A stretch of 61,929 bases of DNA from Chitinophagaceae bacterium UBA4407. Lineage in GTDB: Bacteria > Bacteroidota > Bacteroidia > Chitinophagales > Chitinophagaceae. The position numbers and the translations under genes were made by a program. The stretch is taken from contig DGQT01000065.1 in assembly GCA_002390845.1 (NCBI GenBank), forward strand, positions 1-61,929. Direction: 5' to 3'. Positions 1 through 9,216 of the stretch are shown one piece after another; position 1 is the first letter of the stretch, and every line of letters begins with the position of its first letter. The notes under the pieces are model-generated. The model had not been told where the DNA came from, searched no databases, and was given only the letters and a program-made list of their open reading frames with translations.

Positions 1-130
1 TTCTTCCGAACACCTGTGGTCGCTGACCAACAATGATTCGCTTCAATAAAATTTTCTTCTTCGCAAAGCCTCACTCAAAGTTTTGTGTCTAGCTTGGTCT
101 CTGCGATTCGCTTAGGTAAAAGATCCGTAA

Positions 131-202
131 ACAATCCGAAAGTACAAGCGTGCGACGCAAGAATACTGATAGCATTTCTACTGCTGGGTTCATAAAAAAT
201 AC
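131..202. repeat. Dispersed palindromic element, right half
   Basis: This half-element carries the core GTACAAGCGTGCGACGCAA at 142-160, followed by the outer flank (GCTGGGTTCATAAAAAA-like) at about 180-199. One core base differs from the consensus. No convincing left arm is visible in 1-130, and no gene is supportable in 1-302 apart from this repeat. Confidence 0.8.
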
Positions 203-302
203 TGTTTTCTGCCAGCGTGAAAAATCACGCCAGGCCGGTGAAAAATCACCGCAGTTTCCGTGATAAATCACGTTGTTTATCTAAAAGGGGCTTTCTAATT
301 TT

Positions 303-812
303 ATGATATTAATAAACCTAAATTTAAAAACGATGCCTTTAAAAGATTTGCTGCAGAGCCAGCTTACACCCGCAAACATTACTGCCGTTAACGCCGCACT
401 AGGCAGTATTGAAACTAACCTTAGCGGCAAAACGGTAAACCTTACGCCGGATGAGCGTAAAAAGTATGGTAGTATTAACGAACAGAATAAACTGCTGGTG
501 AATAAGGTAAATGATTACCGCCAAAGCCAGCCACAGTTTAATTCGCCACAGGTTGACTGGACTGAATTTCAAAACGATCTTGCTGCAAGAACTGCACTTG
601 ATGGCTTTTTAAGCCGTCTTGCTTCGATTACCGAGCAGATAAGCGATACCAAGATTTTGCATGATAATGATAATTACCAGCAGTCGCTTACGCAGTACAG
701 TTATGTATCGTACATGGCCAGTGAAAATGTACCCGGTACTACCACCATTAAGGAGGACCTGGGGCAGTTTTTTAACCGCCCGGCTACAGAAACGCCACCT
801 GCTACCAAGTAA
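303..812 (+). CDS. Small soluble protein of unknown function
   Basis: I do not recognise this 169-residue protein. There is no signal peptide and no membrane segment. It is rich in Gln, Asn and Ser, looks largely helical, and has a low-complexity Pro/Thr tail. A second in-frame ATG at 333 (MPLKDLL...) is an equally good start, because residues 1-10 (MILINLNLKT) look like translated leader. The gene stands alone. A strong hairpin terminator follows 23 bp after the stop, and then a long palindromic tandem array begins. The reading frame looks real from its codon use and from the terminator placed directly after it. Function cannot be inferred. Confidence 0.7.
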   Translation: MILINLNLKTMPLKDLLQSQLTPANITAVNAALGSIETNLSGKTVNLTPDERKKYGSINEQNKLLVNKVNDYRQSQPQFNSPQVDWTEFQNDLAARTALDGFLSRLASITEQISDTKILHDNDNYQQSLTQYSYVSYMASENVPGTTTIKEDLGQFFNRPATETPPATK

Positions 813-834
813 GGGCAGATTGATTTTCTAATAA

Positions 835-860
835 GCGCCGCAACAATGCGGCGTTTTTTT
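835..860 (+). terminator. Rho-independent terminator
   Basis: A perfect 6-bp stem CGCCGC/GCGGCG (836-841 and 848-853) with loop AACAAT is followed by seven T residues. It sits just after the stop codon of the small protein at 303-812. Confidence 0.85.
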
Positions 861-867
861 ATGCAAT

Positions 868-1183
868 AACCCCGCTGGCGGGGTGGTGAACCGCAATATT
901 GCGGTCTTGAACCGGGCTGACGGGGTTCGGAACCGGGCTGACGGGGTTCGGAACCGGGCTGGCGGGGTTGGGAACCCCGATGACGGGGTTGCGAACCCCG
1001 ATGACGGGGTGTTGAACCGGGATGACGGGGTTCGGAACCGGGCTGGCGGGGTTTGGAACCGGGGATGACGGGGTTTGTAACGGGGATGGCGGGGTTTAGA
1101 ACGGAGATGGCGGGGTTCTGAACGGGGATGACTGGGTTAGGAACCGAGGTGGCGGGGTTGGGAACCGGGCTGTCGGATTTACT
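868..1183. repeat. Fifteen-unit tandem array of 21-bp palindromic repeats
   Basis: About 15 units of 21 bp (one is 22 bp) share a consensus close to AACCGGGCTGACGGGGTTCGG with AACC at each unit start. Several units are near-perfect palindromes: unit 1 (868-884) pairs ACCCCGC with GCGGGGT, and two units in the middle pair AACCCCG with CGGGGTT. Unit 2 (about 889-905) has different bases yet is still a perfect palindrome, ACCGCAATATTGCGGT. The later units decay. A 61-codon open frame across the array is a by-product of the 21-nt period. The remainder of the 523-bp gap (1184-1335) is AT-rich leader for the next gene with no other clear feature. Confidence 0.9.
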
Positions 1184-1335
1184 TTATTGTACGGTTGGAT
1201 TATGAATTTAGCTGAGGAAAACTGCTGTATGCCAAATCTTTTTTAATCAGTTTTTCTTATTACTCTCAATATATTTATAGTATAAATCAAAATTTTTAAT
1301 TACCCAATTGATAAGCATCACCAAAACTAAACACC

Positions 1336-2790
1336 GTGAAAAAGAAACTTACCCTCGCATTTTTATTATTTAGCTGCCTTCTTATCACAAAATTTAAGGT
1401 ACAAGCACAAGCAGTGAATGTACAGGATTCTCTTGCACTTGTAGATTTGTTTAATAGTACAGATGGACCAAACTGGAGGTACAATGACAATTGGTTAAAA
1501 GGCCCCGTTAATACATGGCGTGGAGTCATCGTGTTAAATAACAGAGTTTGGAGATTATTGCTTCCTGATTTCAAGCTCAATGGTAAAATTCCTTATTCAA
1601 TTGGCAACTTAACAGGCCTTGACATCCTTCAATTGGCTACTAATAATTTATCAGATACTGTTCCATCTTCTATAGGAAATCTCACTAACCTTAAATCACT
1701 AGAGTTACAATATAATAATTTAACGGGGAGTTTGCCTGTCTCTCTTAGTAAGTTAACAAAACTTACCTTTCTGGCATTTTTCACAAATAAAATTACAGGC
1801 AATATTCCACCTGAATTAAGTGCTTTAAAAAATTTATCTACCCTTTCATTAGGACTTAATCAGCTAACAGGCACTATCCCACCAGAACTTGGCAGCCTTA
1901 CAAATTTATACAAATTACAGCTGTCCAATAATCACTTATCGGGGCAAATTCCACCTGAACTTGGCAATCTTCAACGATTAGGGGCTTTGGAATTGGGGAA
2001 TAATAATCTTACAGGTAATATTCCCCCTGAATTAGGCAACATTTCTAATATGGATCTGCTATGGCTTGACCACAATCATTTAAGAGGCAATATTCCAACT
2101 TCATTTGAGAATTTTCCAAAAATTAGAAGTTTAAATTTAAAAGGAAATGAATTTTCTGGGGACGTTTCGTTTCTTGTGAATATTCCAACTTTAATTGAAG
2201 TACACCTAAATCAAAACAGGTTTTTATTCGACGGGATGGAATTAATTCAACAAAACATTTTATTTCCTGCTTATAATCAGCAGGCGCATATTTCTATACA
2301 TCAAAATGGTAATTCGCTTTCAGTAACAGCGGGTGGCAACTTAGCAAACAATACCTATGCTTGGTTTTTAGAAGGTGAAAAAGATACAACTTTTATAAAC
2401 GGAGACTCTGTATTTCATCCTTCAAAAAATGGCATCTATAATGTAATTGTAAAAAATAGTGTTGCCACAAAACTTATCCTAAAAAGTAAGCCAATAAATT
2501 ACATTGCACCTTCCTATATAAATGCAGCTTCTGCGTATGACAATAACCAACAACAAAGCATTAAAAAAAATACATCTTTCTTTGTTTATCCCAATCCTGC
2601 TAAAGATATTCTGCATATAGAAACTGATAAAAACGTAACTGTTTCTTTGATTAATGAAGAAGGTAAAGTTTTAATAACAAAAAATATTAATGATAAAGGT
2701 GAAATAAATGTTGCCTCCTTTCCAGCCGGTCTTTATTATATAAAAAACAACAGTAATGGAGAAGTTCAAAAAATTATAATTCATAAATAA
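1336..2790 (+). CDS. Secreted leucine-rich-repeat protein with T9SS sorting tail
   Basis: The 484-residue protein starts at a GTG. It has a signal peptide (residues 1-25, ending QAQA) and a short cap with GPNWRYNDNWL. About eight plant-type leucine-rich repeats of 24 residues follow (L..LxLxxNxLxGxIPPELGNL) at about 65-290. Next is a region with NSLSVTAGGNLANNTYAWF that looks Ig-like. The end, from about 410 (FFVYPNPAKDILHIE...) to the final Lys, is a type A T9SS C-terminal sorting domain. It is therefore predicted to cross the outer membrane by type IX secretion and attach to the surface, probably as an adhesin or binding protein. A close paralogue follows 26 bp downstream. Confidence 0.9.
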   Translation: MKKKLTLAFLLFSCLLITKFKVQAQAVNVQDSLALVDLFNSTDGPNWRYNDNWLKGPVNTWRGVIVLNNRVWRLLLPDFKLNGKIPYSIGNLTGLDILQLATNNLSDTVPSSIGNLTNLKSLELQYNNLTGSLPVSLSKLTKLTFLAFFTNKITGNIPPELSALKNLSTLSLGLNQLTGTIPPELGSLTNLYKLQLSNNHLSGQIPPELGNLQRLGALELGNNNLTGNIPPELGNISNMDLLWLDHNHLRGNIPTSFENFPKIRSLNLKGNEFSGDVSFLVNIPTLIEVHLNQNRFLFDGMELIQQNILFPAYNQQAHISIHQNGNSLSVTAGGNLANNTYAWFLEGEKDTTFINGDSVFHPSKNGIYNVIVKNSVATKLILKSKPINYIAPSYINAASAYDNNQQQSIKKNTSFFVYPNPAKDILHIETDKNVTVSLINEEGKVLITKNINDKGEINVASFPAGLYYIKNNSNGEVQKIIIHK

Positions 2791-2816
2791 TTTTTTCATC
2801 TTACAATAAACATAAT

Positions 2817-4085
2817 ATGAAATTCAAATCCACATTTTTATGCTTTATTCTTATAGTAAATACACTCTTATATAACTGTGCATTTTCCCAGGCAATAAAT
2901 GTCAGGGATTCATTAGTACTTGTAGAATTATACAAAGCTACCAACGGGGTTACCTGGGTGCATCACGACAACTGGCTAACCGGACCCGTTAAATCATGGC
3001 ATGGTATCGTTACAAAGAATGACAGGGTATCGGAAATTTGGTTGAGTTTTAATAATCTGACTGGCGCTATACCTGATTTTTTAGATAAACTTACAGCTCT
3101 TGAATTTTTGAGTTTGTCATTAAATGAATTGACAGGTTCAATTCCTCCAACTCTCGGAAATCTCTCAAAACTTGAAAGTCTATATTTAGATAATAATCAT
3201 CTAACCGGAAATATTCCTCCTGAATTGTTCACACACGTTAACCTTAAATCTTTAGGCTTATCGAACAATCAGTTAACAGGAGCTATACCCGCTGAGATAG
3301 GGAATCTTGTAAATTTAAAAACGTTAGTTTTAAAAGGCAATCAACTTAGTGGTAATATTCCATCTGAAATTGGAAATCTTATCAAAGTTGGCTATGTAGA
3401 TATGAGTTTCAATCAGTTTAGCGGAAGCCTGCCGCTTAATTTCAGTAATCTTAAAAATCTCGGAATATTATACTTAAACAATAACAATTTAAGGGGTCAA
3501 ATCACATCAGCGTTTAGCCAACTAACAAATATTCATACTTTAGATTTATCACACAATCATTTTAATGGGAACATAGCTCCTGAATTTACAACCTTTTGGA
3601 TATATCCCTGTAACATCAGCTACAATGAGTTTACGTTCGACGGAATGGAATTGTTAGAGCAAAAATTTGCCGACCCAATTTATGATAATCAGGCAAGAAT
3701 TCATATTCATCATTTGGGTAATTCTCTATCCGTTTCTGCAGGAGGAACATTAGCTAATAATACTTATGCATGGTTTAAAGTGGGGCAAAGGGGTTATACA
3801 GAAATTACAGGAGATTCTGTTTTCTTTCCTACTGAAAGCGGTAGTTACAGGGTGAGAGTAATCAACTCGATAGCTAAACAACTAACACTATTGAGTGATA
3901 CTGCAATATTTGTTGCGCCTAATCCTTCAAATGAAATTATTTCCTGGGAACAAGATCACATTGAAACAAACTTGAAAACCTTGGTTTTTACTTCGCCTTT
4001 TTGTGAGTTGTCTCCAACAAATAATCGTAACCGGTATTATTATTTGCTGCATTGCATCCCTTTAAATACATATTCGCTGCAATAA
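2817..4085 (+). CDS. Secreted leucine-rich-repeat protein, sorting tail missing
   Basis: This paralogue of the preceding gene has 422 residues: signal peptide 1-25, cap with NGVTWVHHDNWL, seven or eight LRR units, then the same NSLSVSAGGTLANNTYAWF region. The homology stops near residue 370 (FVAPNPSNE). The last 50 or so residues (ISWEQDHIETN... to LNTYSLQ) have no similarity to a T9SS tail, and a dispersed repeat starts 15 bp after the stop. The likely reading is that the sorting domain was lost when the 3' end was rearranged. If expressed, the protein should reach the periplasm but not be anchored by the T9SS. It could be a decaying duplicate. Confidence 0.8.
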   Translation: MKFKSTFLCFILIVNTLLYNCAFSQAINVRDSLVLVELYKATNGVTWVHHDNWLTGPVKSWHGIVTKNDRVSEIWLSFNNLTGAIPDFLDKLTALEFLSLSLNELTGSIPPTLGNLSKLESLYLDNNHLTGNIPPELFTHVNLKSLGLSNNQLTGAIPAEIGNLVNLKTLVLKGNQLSGNIPSEIGNLIKVGYVDMSFNQFSGSLPLNFSNLKNLGILYLNNNNLRGQITSAFSQLTNIHTLDLSHNHFNGNIAPEFTTFWIYPCNISYNEFTFDGMELLEQKFADPIYDNQARIHIHHLGNSLSVSAGGTLANNTYAWFKVGQRGYTEITGDSVFFPTESGSYRVRVINSIAKQLTLLSDTAIFVAPNPSNEIISWEQDHIETNLKTLVFTSPFCELSPTNNRNRYYYLLHCIPLNTYSLQ

Positions 4086-4100
4086 AAGCCCAACAGAACT

Positions 4101-4178
4101 CCCGAACGTACAAGTGTGCGACGCAAGAAAAGCTTCATAGTATTACTACAGCCCGGCTCAAAAAAATTCTAATAACAC
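4101..4178. repeat. Dispersed palindromic element, right half
   Basis: The core GTACAAGTGTGCGACGCAA is at 4108-4126, preceded by CCGAAC and followed by AAAGCTTCATAG and the outer flank CCCGGCTCAAAAAAA. It lies between convergent genes ending at 4085 and 4202 and abuts the truncated LRR gene. Confidence 0.9.
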
Positions 4179-4201
4179 AATCAACTGCAAACTAAAAACT
4201 G

Positions 4202-6724
4202 CTACCATTTAGCGATGATCTTAAAATTCAGCAGCCTTGGTGTTAAGCGGTTGGGTATGGTGTATGTGGTATTGGAAAAATCTTTGATCAATTGATAACT
4301 GATGGTATTGGCGCGGTCTACTACGTTGAATATTTCCAGTGAGGCCCAGATGTTCTCAAAATTTTTGAATGGTGAATGGCTGCGGCGGGTGCTTTGCGCA
4401 TTTAACAGCAATGCACTGAAACCCATATCTACACGTATGTAAGGCTCAATAAACAATGCATTTCTGTAACGTGCGTTGCCCGGAATGTTGTAAGGCAGGT
4501 TGCTGCCGTAAAGCGTGTTGAAGTAGACTTTAAAGTTTTTATTGGTGCTTAAATAATCCTGGAAAAACATGCCGAATGTAACCAGCCTGTCTGTGGGGCG
4601 GCGCAACCATCCGATGGCATTGGAAATACTGTCTGCGGGAATTTTATCTGTTGTTGACGGACCGATAATTTCGCCTGCTGCATTTTTATAGGTGGTGTAA
4701 GAATCGTTATCCAGATTTTCTTTGGTGCGCATAATGCCAATACTGATCCAGCTTTCTGCATCTTTTACAATTTCGCCAAACAGGCGGGCCTCGATACCTG
4801 CGGCATAAGCTTTTGCGGCGTTCTCGCCATAATAACGGATGCGTACATTGTCAATATCATACGGCACAACATCGGTCATGTGTTTATAATAGGCTTCTGT
4901 TGTTAACCTTGCAGCACGCTGAAAGAGTTTAAAATTATAATCGAGCCCGGCACTTACCTGTGCACTTTTTTGTGATTTTAAATTGTAGTTCAGGCTGCCA
5001 TCGAAACGGCGCATTTCGCGGTAAAAAGGTGGCTGTACATAAACGCCTGCCGCGCCGCGGATAACAATGTCTTTTTTCCATGAAGCGGGTTTAAAAGAGA
5101 AGCCAATACGTGGTGAAACAAGAAACTCTTTATTCAGCGTGTTATAGTTATAGCGTACACCTGCCTGCAAAGTAAAACCTGATGAATCCTGGAAACGGAT
5201 ATTATCCTGCAGGTAACCACTGAAACGTGTAACGCCAAAGTCTGCACTGCCGTTGGTGAAACTATAAAGGTTAAGCTGGCCTGGATTATTGGGCAATGAA
5301 TAACCTGCAGAATCTTTATACTCCCATTCGTGCTGGTGATCGTTTACAATTTGCCGCTCGATGGTATTGCCCCATTGCAGAAAGTTGCGGCCATTATCAA
5401 GGCTGCCTTTGTGGGTGGCGCTCCATACGTCAATATTGAGCTTATTGCGGGCATAGTTTTGATTAACACCGGCACCCAGTGGATTTACGATGCCGCCTGT
5501 AGTTCCGCTATTGGGGTCAAAATCGCGTTCACCAAAAAGGTAAGCGCCGGTAATGTCAATATTCTCCTGTTCATTATCATTAAAATAACTGAGCATCCAT
5601 TTTAACTGTAGTTTTTTATTGGGCTGGTTGATGGCAGAAAGGCCAACAAAACTTGTACTGTACTGGTCTTTTTCCTGGCCCTGAAAGAAAATATCCAATC
5701 CAAGACTGGAAGAAAATAATGGAGAAAAAATGCTGGAGGTCAACTGGCTTTCTTTTGGAAAGAACGTGAATTTTGTCTTTGATAAATTGGCCAATGCTTC
5801 CAGCCGCCATTTGCTGCTTACCTGGTAAGTAATTAAAGATTGCAAATCGCCTGAAGATGGAATATAATTACCTGTTGTTTCCTGGCTGCTCAATAAATTT
5901 TTATTGCTGCGGTTGCGTACACCAAACAGGTAAGTAACTTTATTATTCTTTGCTGTGCCTTCCAGATGCAAACCCTGCTCCAGCATGCCAATATACGCAG
6001 AGCCACTGCTGCGTGTGGGTTTGCGGTAAGTAACATCAAGTACGGAGCTCATCTTGTCGCCATACTTTGCCTGGAAACCACCGTTATAAAATTTTACATT
6101 ACCGGTAAGTTCGGGATTTATGAAACTTAACCCTTCCTGCTGGCCACTGCGTACCAAATAAGGACGGTACACTTCAAAGTCGTTAACATAAACCAGGTTT
6201 TCATCATAGCTGCCCCCACGAACTGAATACTGTGAAGTAAGTTCGTTATTGCTGCCAACAAACACTTTTATCAGGCTTTCAATTCCACCGATTGGTGAAG
6301 GGTTCACCAGCGATTTTGATGCATCAATATTGATGAGCCCGGCCTGCCTTCTTTCACGGTCGTCTTTTACCGTTACGGCATCCAGTTCTTTTGTGTAGCG
6401 CCGGAGTTTGATGGTAACGTTTTCTGCTTCACCGGCACTCAGGTAAAAATCTTTCTGTACAGCAGCATATCCTGTGTAGCTGAAAACAAGGGCAACCGGT
6501 TTATTGGAATTTACAGTTATACGGAAATAACCTGAGTCATTGCTTATGGTATTTTTCTCAGCGTTCAGTAATTGTATTGTAACCCCTGCTAAAGGTTTAT
6601 CGTTCTCATCAAAAATTTTGCCTTCGATAAATGCCGTTTTCTTTTGAGCAAAAAGCTGAATGGCAATACAACAAAAAAAAATTAAAACAATTAACCGGAA
6701 TATTTTTGGCAAAATTTTAATCAT
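4202..6724 (-). CDS. TonB-dependent outer-membrane receptor
   Basis: The 840-residue protein has a signal peptide (1-26, ending LFAQ) and a carboxypeptidase-regulatory-like beta-sandwich at about 32-115 (IEGKIFDENDKPLAGVTI). The plug domain at about 140-235 includes SQYSVRGGSYDENLVYVNDFEVY, and a long beta-barrel ends in the aromatic residue Trp. This is the Bacteroidota receptor architecture used for energised uptake of large or scarce substrates. No SusD-like partner lies beside it, so the substrate is unknown and may be metal, siderophore or peptide rather than a glycan. It is divergent from the T9SS protein at 6846. The 121-bp gap between them holds the promoters and no dispersed repeat. 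Confidence 0.92.
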   Translation of the reverse strand: MIKILPKIFRLIVLIFFCCIAIQLFAQKKTAFIEGKIFDENDKPLAGVTIQLLNAEKNTISNDSGYFRITVNSNKPVALVFSYTGYAAVQKDFYLSAGEAENVTIKLRRYTKELDAVTVKDDRERRQAGLINIDASKSLVNPSPIGGIESLIKVFVGSNNELTSQYSVRGGSYDENLVYVNDFEVYRPYLVRSGQQEGLSFINPELTGNVKFYNGGFQAKYGDKMSSVLDVTYRKPTRSSGSAYIGMLEQGLHLEGTAKNNKVTYLFGVRNRSNKNLLSSQETTGNYIPSSGDLQSLITYQVSSKWRLEALANLSKTKFTFFPKESQLTSSIFSPLFSSSLGLDIFFQGQEKDQYSTSFVGLSAINQPNKKLQLKWMLSYFNDNEQENIDITGAYLFGERDFDPNSGTTGGIVNPLGAGVNQNYARNKLNIDVWSATHKGSLDNGRNFLQWGNTIERQIVNDHQHEWEYKDSAGYSLPNNPGQLNLYSFTNGSADFGVTRFSGYLQDNIRFQDSSGFTLQAGVRYNYNTLNKEFLVSPRIGFSFKPASWKKDIVIRGAAGVYVQPPFYREMRRFDGSLNYNLKSQKSAQVSAGLDYNFKLFQRAARLTTEAYYKHMTDVVPYDIDNVRIRYYGENAAKAYAAGIEARLFGEIVKDAESWISIGIMRTKENLDNDSYTTYKNAAGEIIGPSTTDKIPADSISNAIGWLRRPTDRLVTFGMFFQDYLSTNKNFKVYFNTLYGSNLPYNIPGNARYRNALFIEPYIRVDMGFSALLLNAQSTRRSHSPFKNFENIWASLEIFNVVDRANTISYQLIKDFSNTTYTIPNRLTPRLLNFKIIAKW

Positions 6725-6845
6725 AAGGTTTGAAGATACGGATTGAAACGAAATAAGAAATCATACAATTTATTTCTTATTAAAAATTAAAACATATTTT
6801 AAATGAATTCAATTATCTGTTTACTTTGTACAAAATATAACTAAT

Positions 6846-8183
6846 ATGAAAAAGACGTTTACACTCTTTTTATTATGTGCTCTTAGTGTGGTTACAGTGT
6901 CCGCACAACGTTTATTAACCGAAGATTTTAATTATTCTTTGGGTCAGTTGACTTCTGCTGCCGGAGGTGCAAATGTAAGTGGAGGCAAATGGGCTACCAA
7001 CACCGGTACTGCAAAATACCTGCAGGTTATTGCAGGCAGCCTTGTATATCCCGGTTACATCACCAATCCGTTGCTAAACAGTGGCCACATTTTACTTGAC
7101 TCTACCAAAGGAAGTGCAGAAGACGCTTACACTTCTTTTGATACAGTAAAAACAGGCACCGTTTATGCCAGTTTTTTGCTTAACGTAAATTTGACTGAAG
7201 CGGTTATTGCACATGACAGTGCAATAGGTGATTATTTCGCAGCTTTTTTGCCCGGCACTTCTGCCAGCAACTATACAGCAAGATTATACATTCGTAAAGG
7301 CGCTGCTGACGCAACATTTAATTTAGGGATTGCAGCCCAGTCTTATAAAAACACTCCTGTTAGCTGGATTGGTACTGACTATGCTACCAATACTACCCAC
7401 CTGGTTACTATTGCTTATGAAACTATTGACGGGCCATTGAATGATGTAGCAAAACTTTGGGTAAATGCACCAAATACACCAACAGAACCTGCTGCACAGG
7501 CAAGTTCAATATATGCATCAGGCAGTGAAAGTGCAAGCGGACTTGCCCGTTTTGCTGTACGCCAGAACTTAGATCAGACCATTAAAGGCGGTACCCCAAG
7601 AGCACAGATCGATGCTATTAAAGTTTCTACTTCATGGGCTGATGGCACATTGCCACTTCAATTGAAATCGTTCAGTGTAATAAATAACAACGGTTATGCG
7701 GGTCTTAGCTGGCAAACATGCAACGAAATCAATGTTAAAGAATATGAGATCCAGAAGAGCGCTGATGCAAGGGACTTTACAGCTATTGCAACTGTAGCAG
7801 CTAAAAATGCAAACTGCAATACTGATTACTCCTACAACGATGCGAAAGCACTTAGTGGCACTGCATATTACAGAATCAGGATGGTAGACAACGATGGCGC
7901 TTCAGTTTACAGCGGTGTTGTTGCTGTTAATGGAAAAGTACCGGTAACCCTCAGTGCATTTCCAAACCCTGTTATCAACAGCCTTGTAATGATGCATCCT
8001 AAAACTGCAGCAGGTGCAACGATCAAAGTGATCAGCCTTGATGGCAGAATGGTTTCAATCACTACTGTTCAGAAAGATGCAGTTCAAACAAGCATCGATG
8101 TTTCAAAACTTGCCAAAGGAAATTACATCGCAGTATTTACCAACGGTACCGAAAAACAAAGCCTGAAGTTTGTTAAACAATAA
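6846..8183 (+). CDS. Secreted T9SS-sorted protein of unknown function
   Basis: The 445-residue protein has a signal peptide (1-20, VTVSAQ). A lamin-tail/laminin-G-like beta-sandwich with EDFNYSLGQL near the N-terminus occupies about 25-265. A fibronectin-like linker (LPLQLKSFSV ... GLSWQTCNEINVKEYEIQKSADARDF) covers about 275-365. The type A T9SS sorting domain (VTLSAFPNPVINSLVM ... LKFVKQ) runs from 370 to 445. It should be exported and displayed on the cell surface. A TTACTTTG at 6821-6828 resembles the Bacteroidota -7 box (TAnnTTTG) but lacks a clear -33 box. A strong bidirectional terminator follows. Confidence 0.88.
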   Translation: MKKTFTLFLLCALSVVTVSAQRLLTEDFNYSLGQLTSAAGGANVSGGKWATNTGTAKYLQVIAGSLVYPGYITNPLLNSGHILLDSTKGSAEDAYTSFDTVKTGTVYASFLLNVNLTEAVIAHDSAIGDYFAAFLPGTSASNYTARLYIRKGAADATFNLGIAAQSYKNTPVSWIGTDYATNTTHLVTIAYETIDGPLNDVAKLWVNAPNTPTEPAAQASSIYASGSESASGLARFAVRQNLDQTIKGGTPRAQIDAIKVSTSWADGTLPLQLKSFSVINNNGYAGLSWQTCNEINVKEYEIQKSADARDFTAIATVAAKNANCNTDYSYNDAKALSGTAYYRIRMVDNDGASVYSGVVAVNGKVPVTLSAFPNPVINSLVMMHPKTAAGATIKVISLDGRMVSITTVQKDAVQTSIDVSKLAKGNYIAVFTNGTEKQSLKFVKQ

Positions 8184-8200
8184 CTGTTTCATTCTTATAT

Positions 8201-8236
8201 AAAAAAACCTCCTGCAATGTTGCAGGAGGTTTTTTT
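8201..8236. terminator. Bidirectional rho-independent terminator
   Basis: The palindrome ACCTCCTGCA-ATGT-TGCAGGAGGT is flanked by seven A on the left and T residues on the right, so it can stop transcription from both sides. It lies between the convergent genes ending at 8183 and 8466. Confidence 0.9.
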
Positions 8237-8246
8237 ATGCAGCCAA

Positions 8247-8452
8247 TTTTTTTTGAACCGGGCTAAATATCTTTTCTCATCGTTCCTTGCGTCGCACACT
8301 TGTGCTGAAAAATAGCTATGAGCTTTTAGCTACGCGATCTTGTATTTGCCAGTAGTTCGTTGCTCGCAGCTTGTACAGTTATAATTCCAGCCGTATAAGT
8401 GTGCGACGCAAGAAAAGCTTCATAGCAGATCAATAGTTGGGTACATAAAAAT
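8247..8452. repeat. Dispersed palindromic element, inverted pair
   Basis: The left half begins with TTTTTTGAACCGGGCT and has the core TTGCGTCGCACACTTGTGC at 8287-8305. The right half has GTATAAGTGTGCGACGCAA at 8393-8411 followed by AAAGCTTCATAG and GTTGGGTACATAAAAA. The 87 bp between the cores is not conserved with other copies. Confidence 0.92.
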
Positions 8453-8465
8453 TCTTTTCTGTTTT

Positions 8466-9185
8466 TTAAAGGTGTATCAATTTTCCGCTGCCAGAAATAT
8501 TTGAATCAATAACAGGGTTACCCATATAATACACCTTACCACTGCCGCTGATGTGGGCTTCAAGGTTTTCTGTTGCAGTAAGTTTTATATCACCGCTGCC
8601 GCTGGTATAAGTTGTGGCAGTTTTGGCTGTAACACCCAATACATCTATTAATCCACTGCCACTAATATTTAATGTTTGTGTAGCACTATTGCCGCCAGAA
8701 AGCTGCACAGTTCCTGAACCGCTTACACGTGTGTCAATATCGCTTGCTGTAATATTGCTGATATTTATACTACCGCTGCCACTAACATTAAAATCGGCAT
8801 TGGTTACAGTTATACTGCCTGACGATTGAATTGTTCCACTACCACTTACATTGAATGCACTTACACCAGGCGCACTAATGTTAATGGTGATTGGTGAGTA
8901 AGAAACAAGCTTTGTATCCCACGGTAATTTTATAATCAACTGGCTGCCACTAACCTCTGTTTGAATTTCGTTTACTACATTTTGCTGGCCTTTTAGTTCC
9001 ACTTTAAAAACACTGTCCTGCATATAATTTACAGTTGCGTTCAGGGCAAGTTCTATTCCTGTAAAGTTGCCTGTATTCCTTACCTGGCTTACTTCAGGGC
9101 CAGAGCCATTAATTACATCTTTGGTGCATGATGCTAAACTTACCATGCAAATAGTTGCTACAATAATTGTTTTGATACTTTTCAT
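8466..9185 (-). CDS. DUF2807 (GIN-type head domain) lipoprotein
   Basis: From the ATG at 9185 the protein has 239 residues and begins MKSIKTII with a lipobox ending SLASC (Cys20). A start at 9209 adds eight residues ahead of the signal. The body is a repetitive beta-solenoid with about eight VSGSG/ISGSG turns spaced 15-25 residues apart (AFNVSGSGTIQ, DFNVSGSGSIN, TRVSGSGTVQ). This is the pattern of the DUF2807 'putative auto-transporter adhesin, head GIN' family. It is anchored by lipid in the periplasm or on the surface. It lies 31 bp downstream of a TonB receptor and is probably cotranscribed with it. The role of this family is not established. Confidence 0.88.
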   Translation of the reverse strand: MKSIKTIIVATICMVSLASCTKDVINGSGPEVSQVRNTGNFTGIELALNATVNYMQDSVFKVELKGQQNVVNEIQTEVSGSQLIIKLPWDTKLVSYSPITINISAPGVSAFNVSGSGTIQSSGSITVTNADFNVSGSGSINISNITASDIDTRVSGSGTVQLSGGNSATQTLNISGSGLIDVLGVTAKTATTYTSGSGDIKLTATENLEAHISGSGKVYYMGNPVIDSNISGSGKLIHL

Positions 9186-9216
9186 TTTTGTTGTTTTTAT
9201 AGTTAACATTTTTGTT

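Noticed and set aside
883..1068. A 61-codon open frame with seven-residue repeats across the tandem array
   Set aside because: The repeat unit is 21 bp, so any frame stays open and gives heptads; there is no ribosome-binding site or homologous pattern, and the DNA palindromes explain the sequence better.
868..1183. CRISPR array
   Set aside because: Units are contiguous 21-bp repeats with no unique spacers of 30 bp, and no cas gene is nearby.
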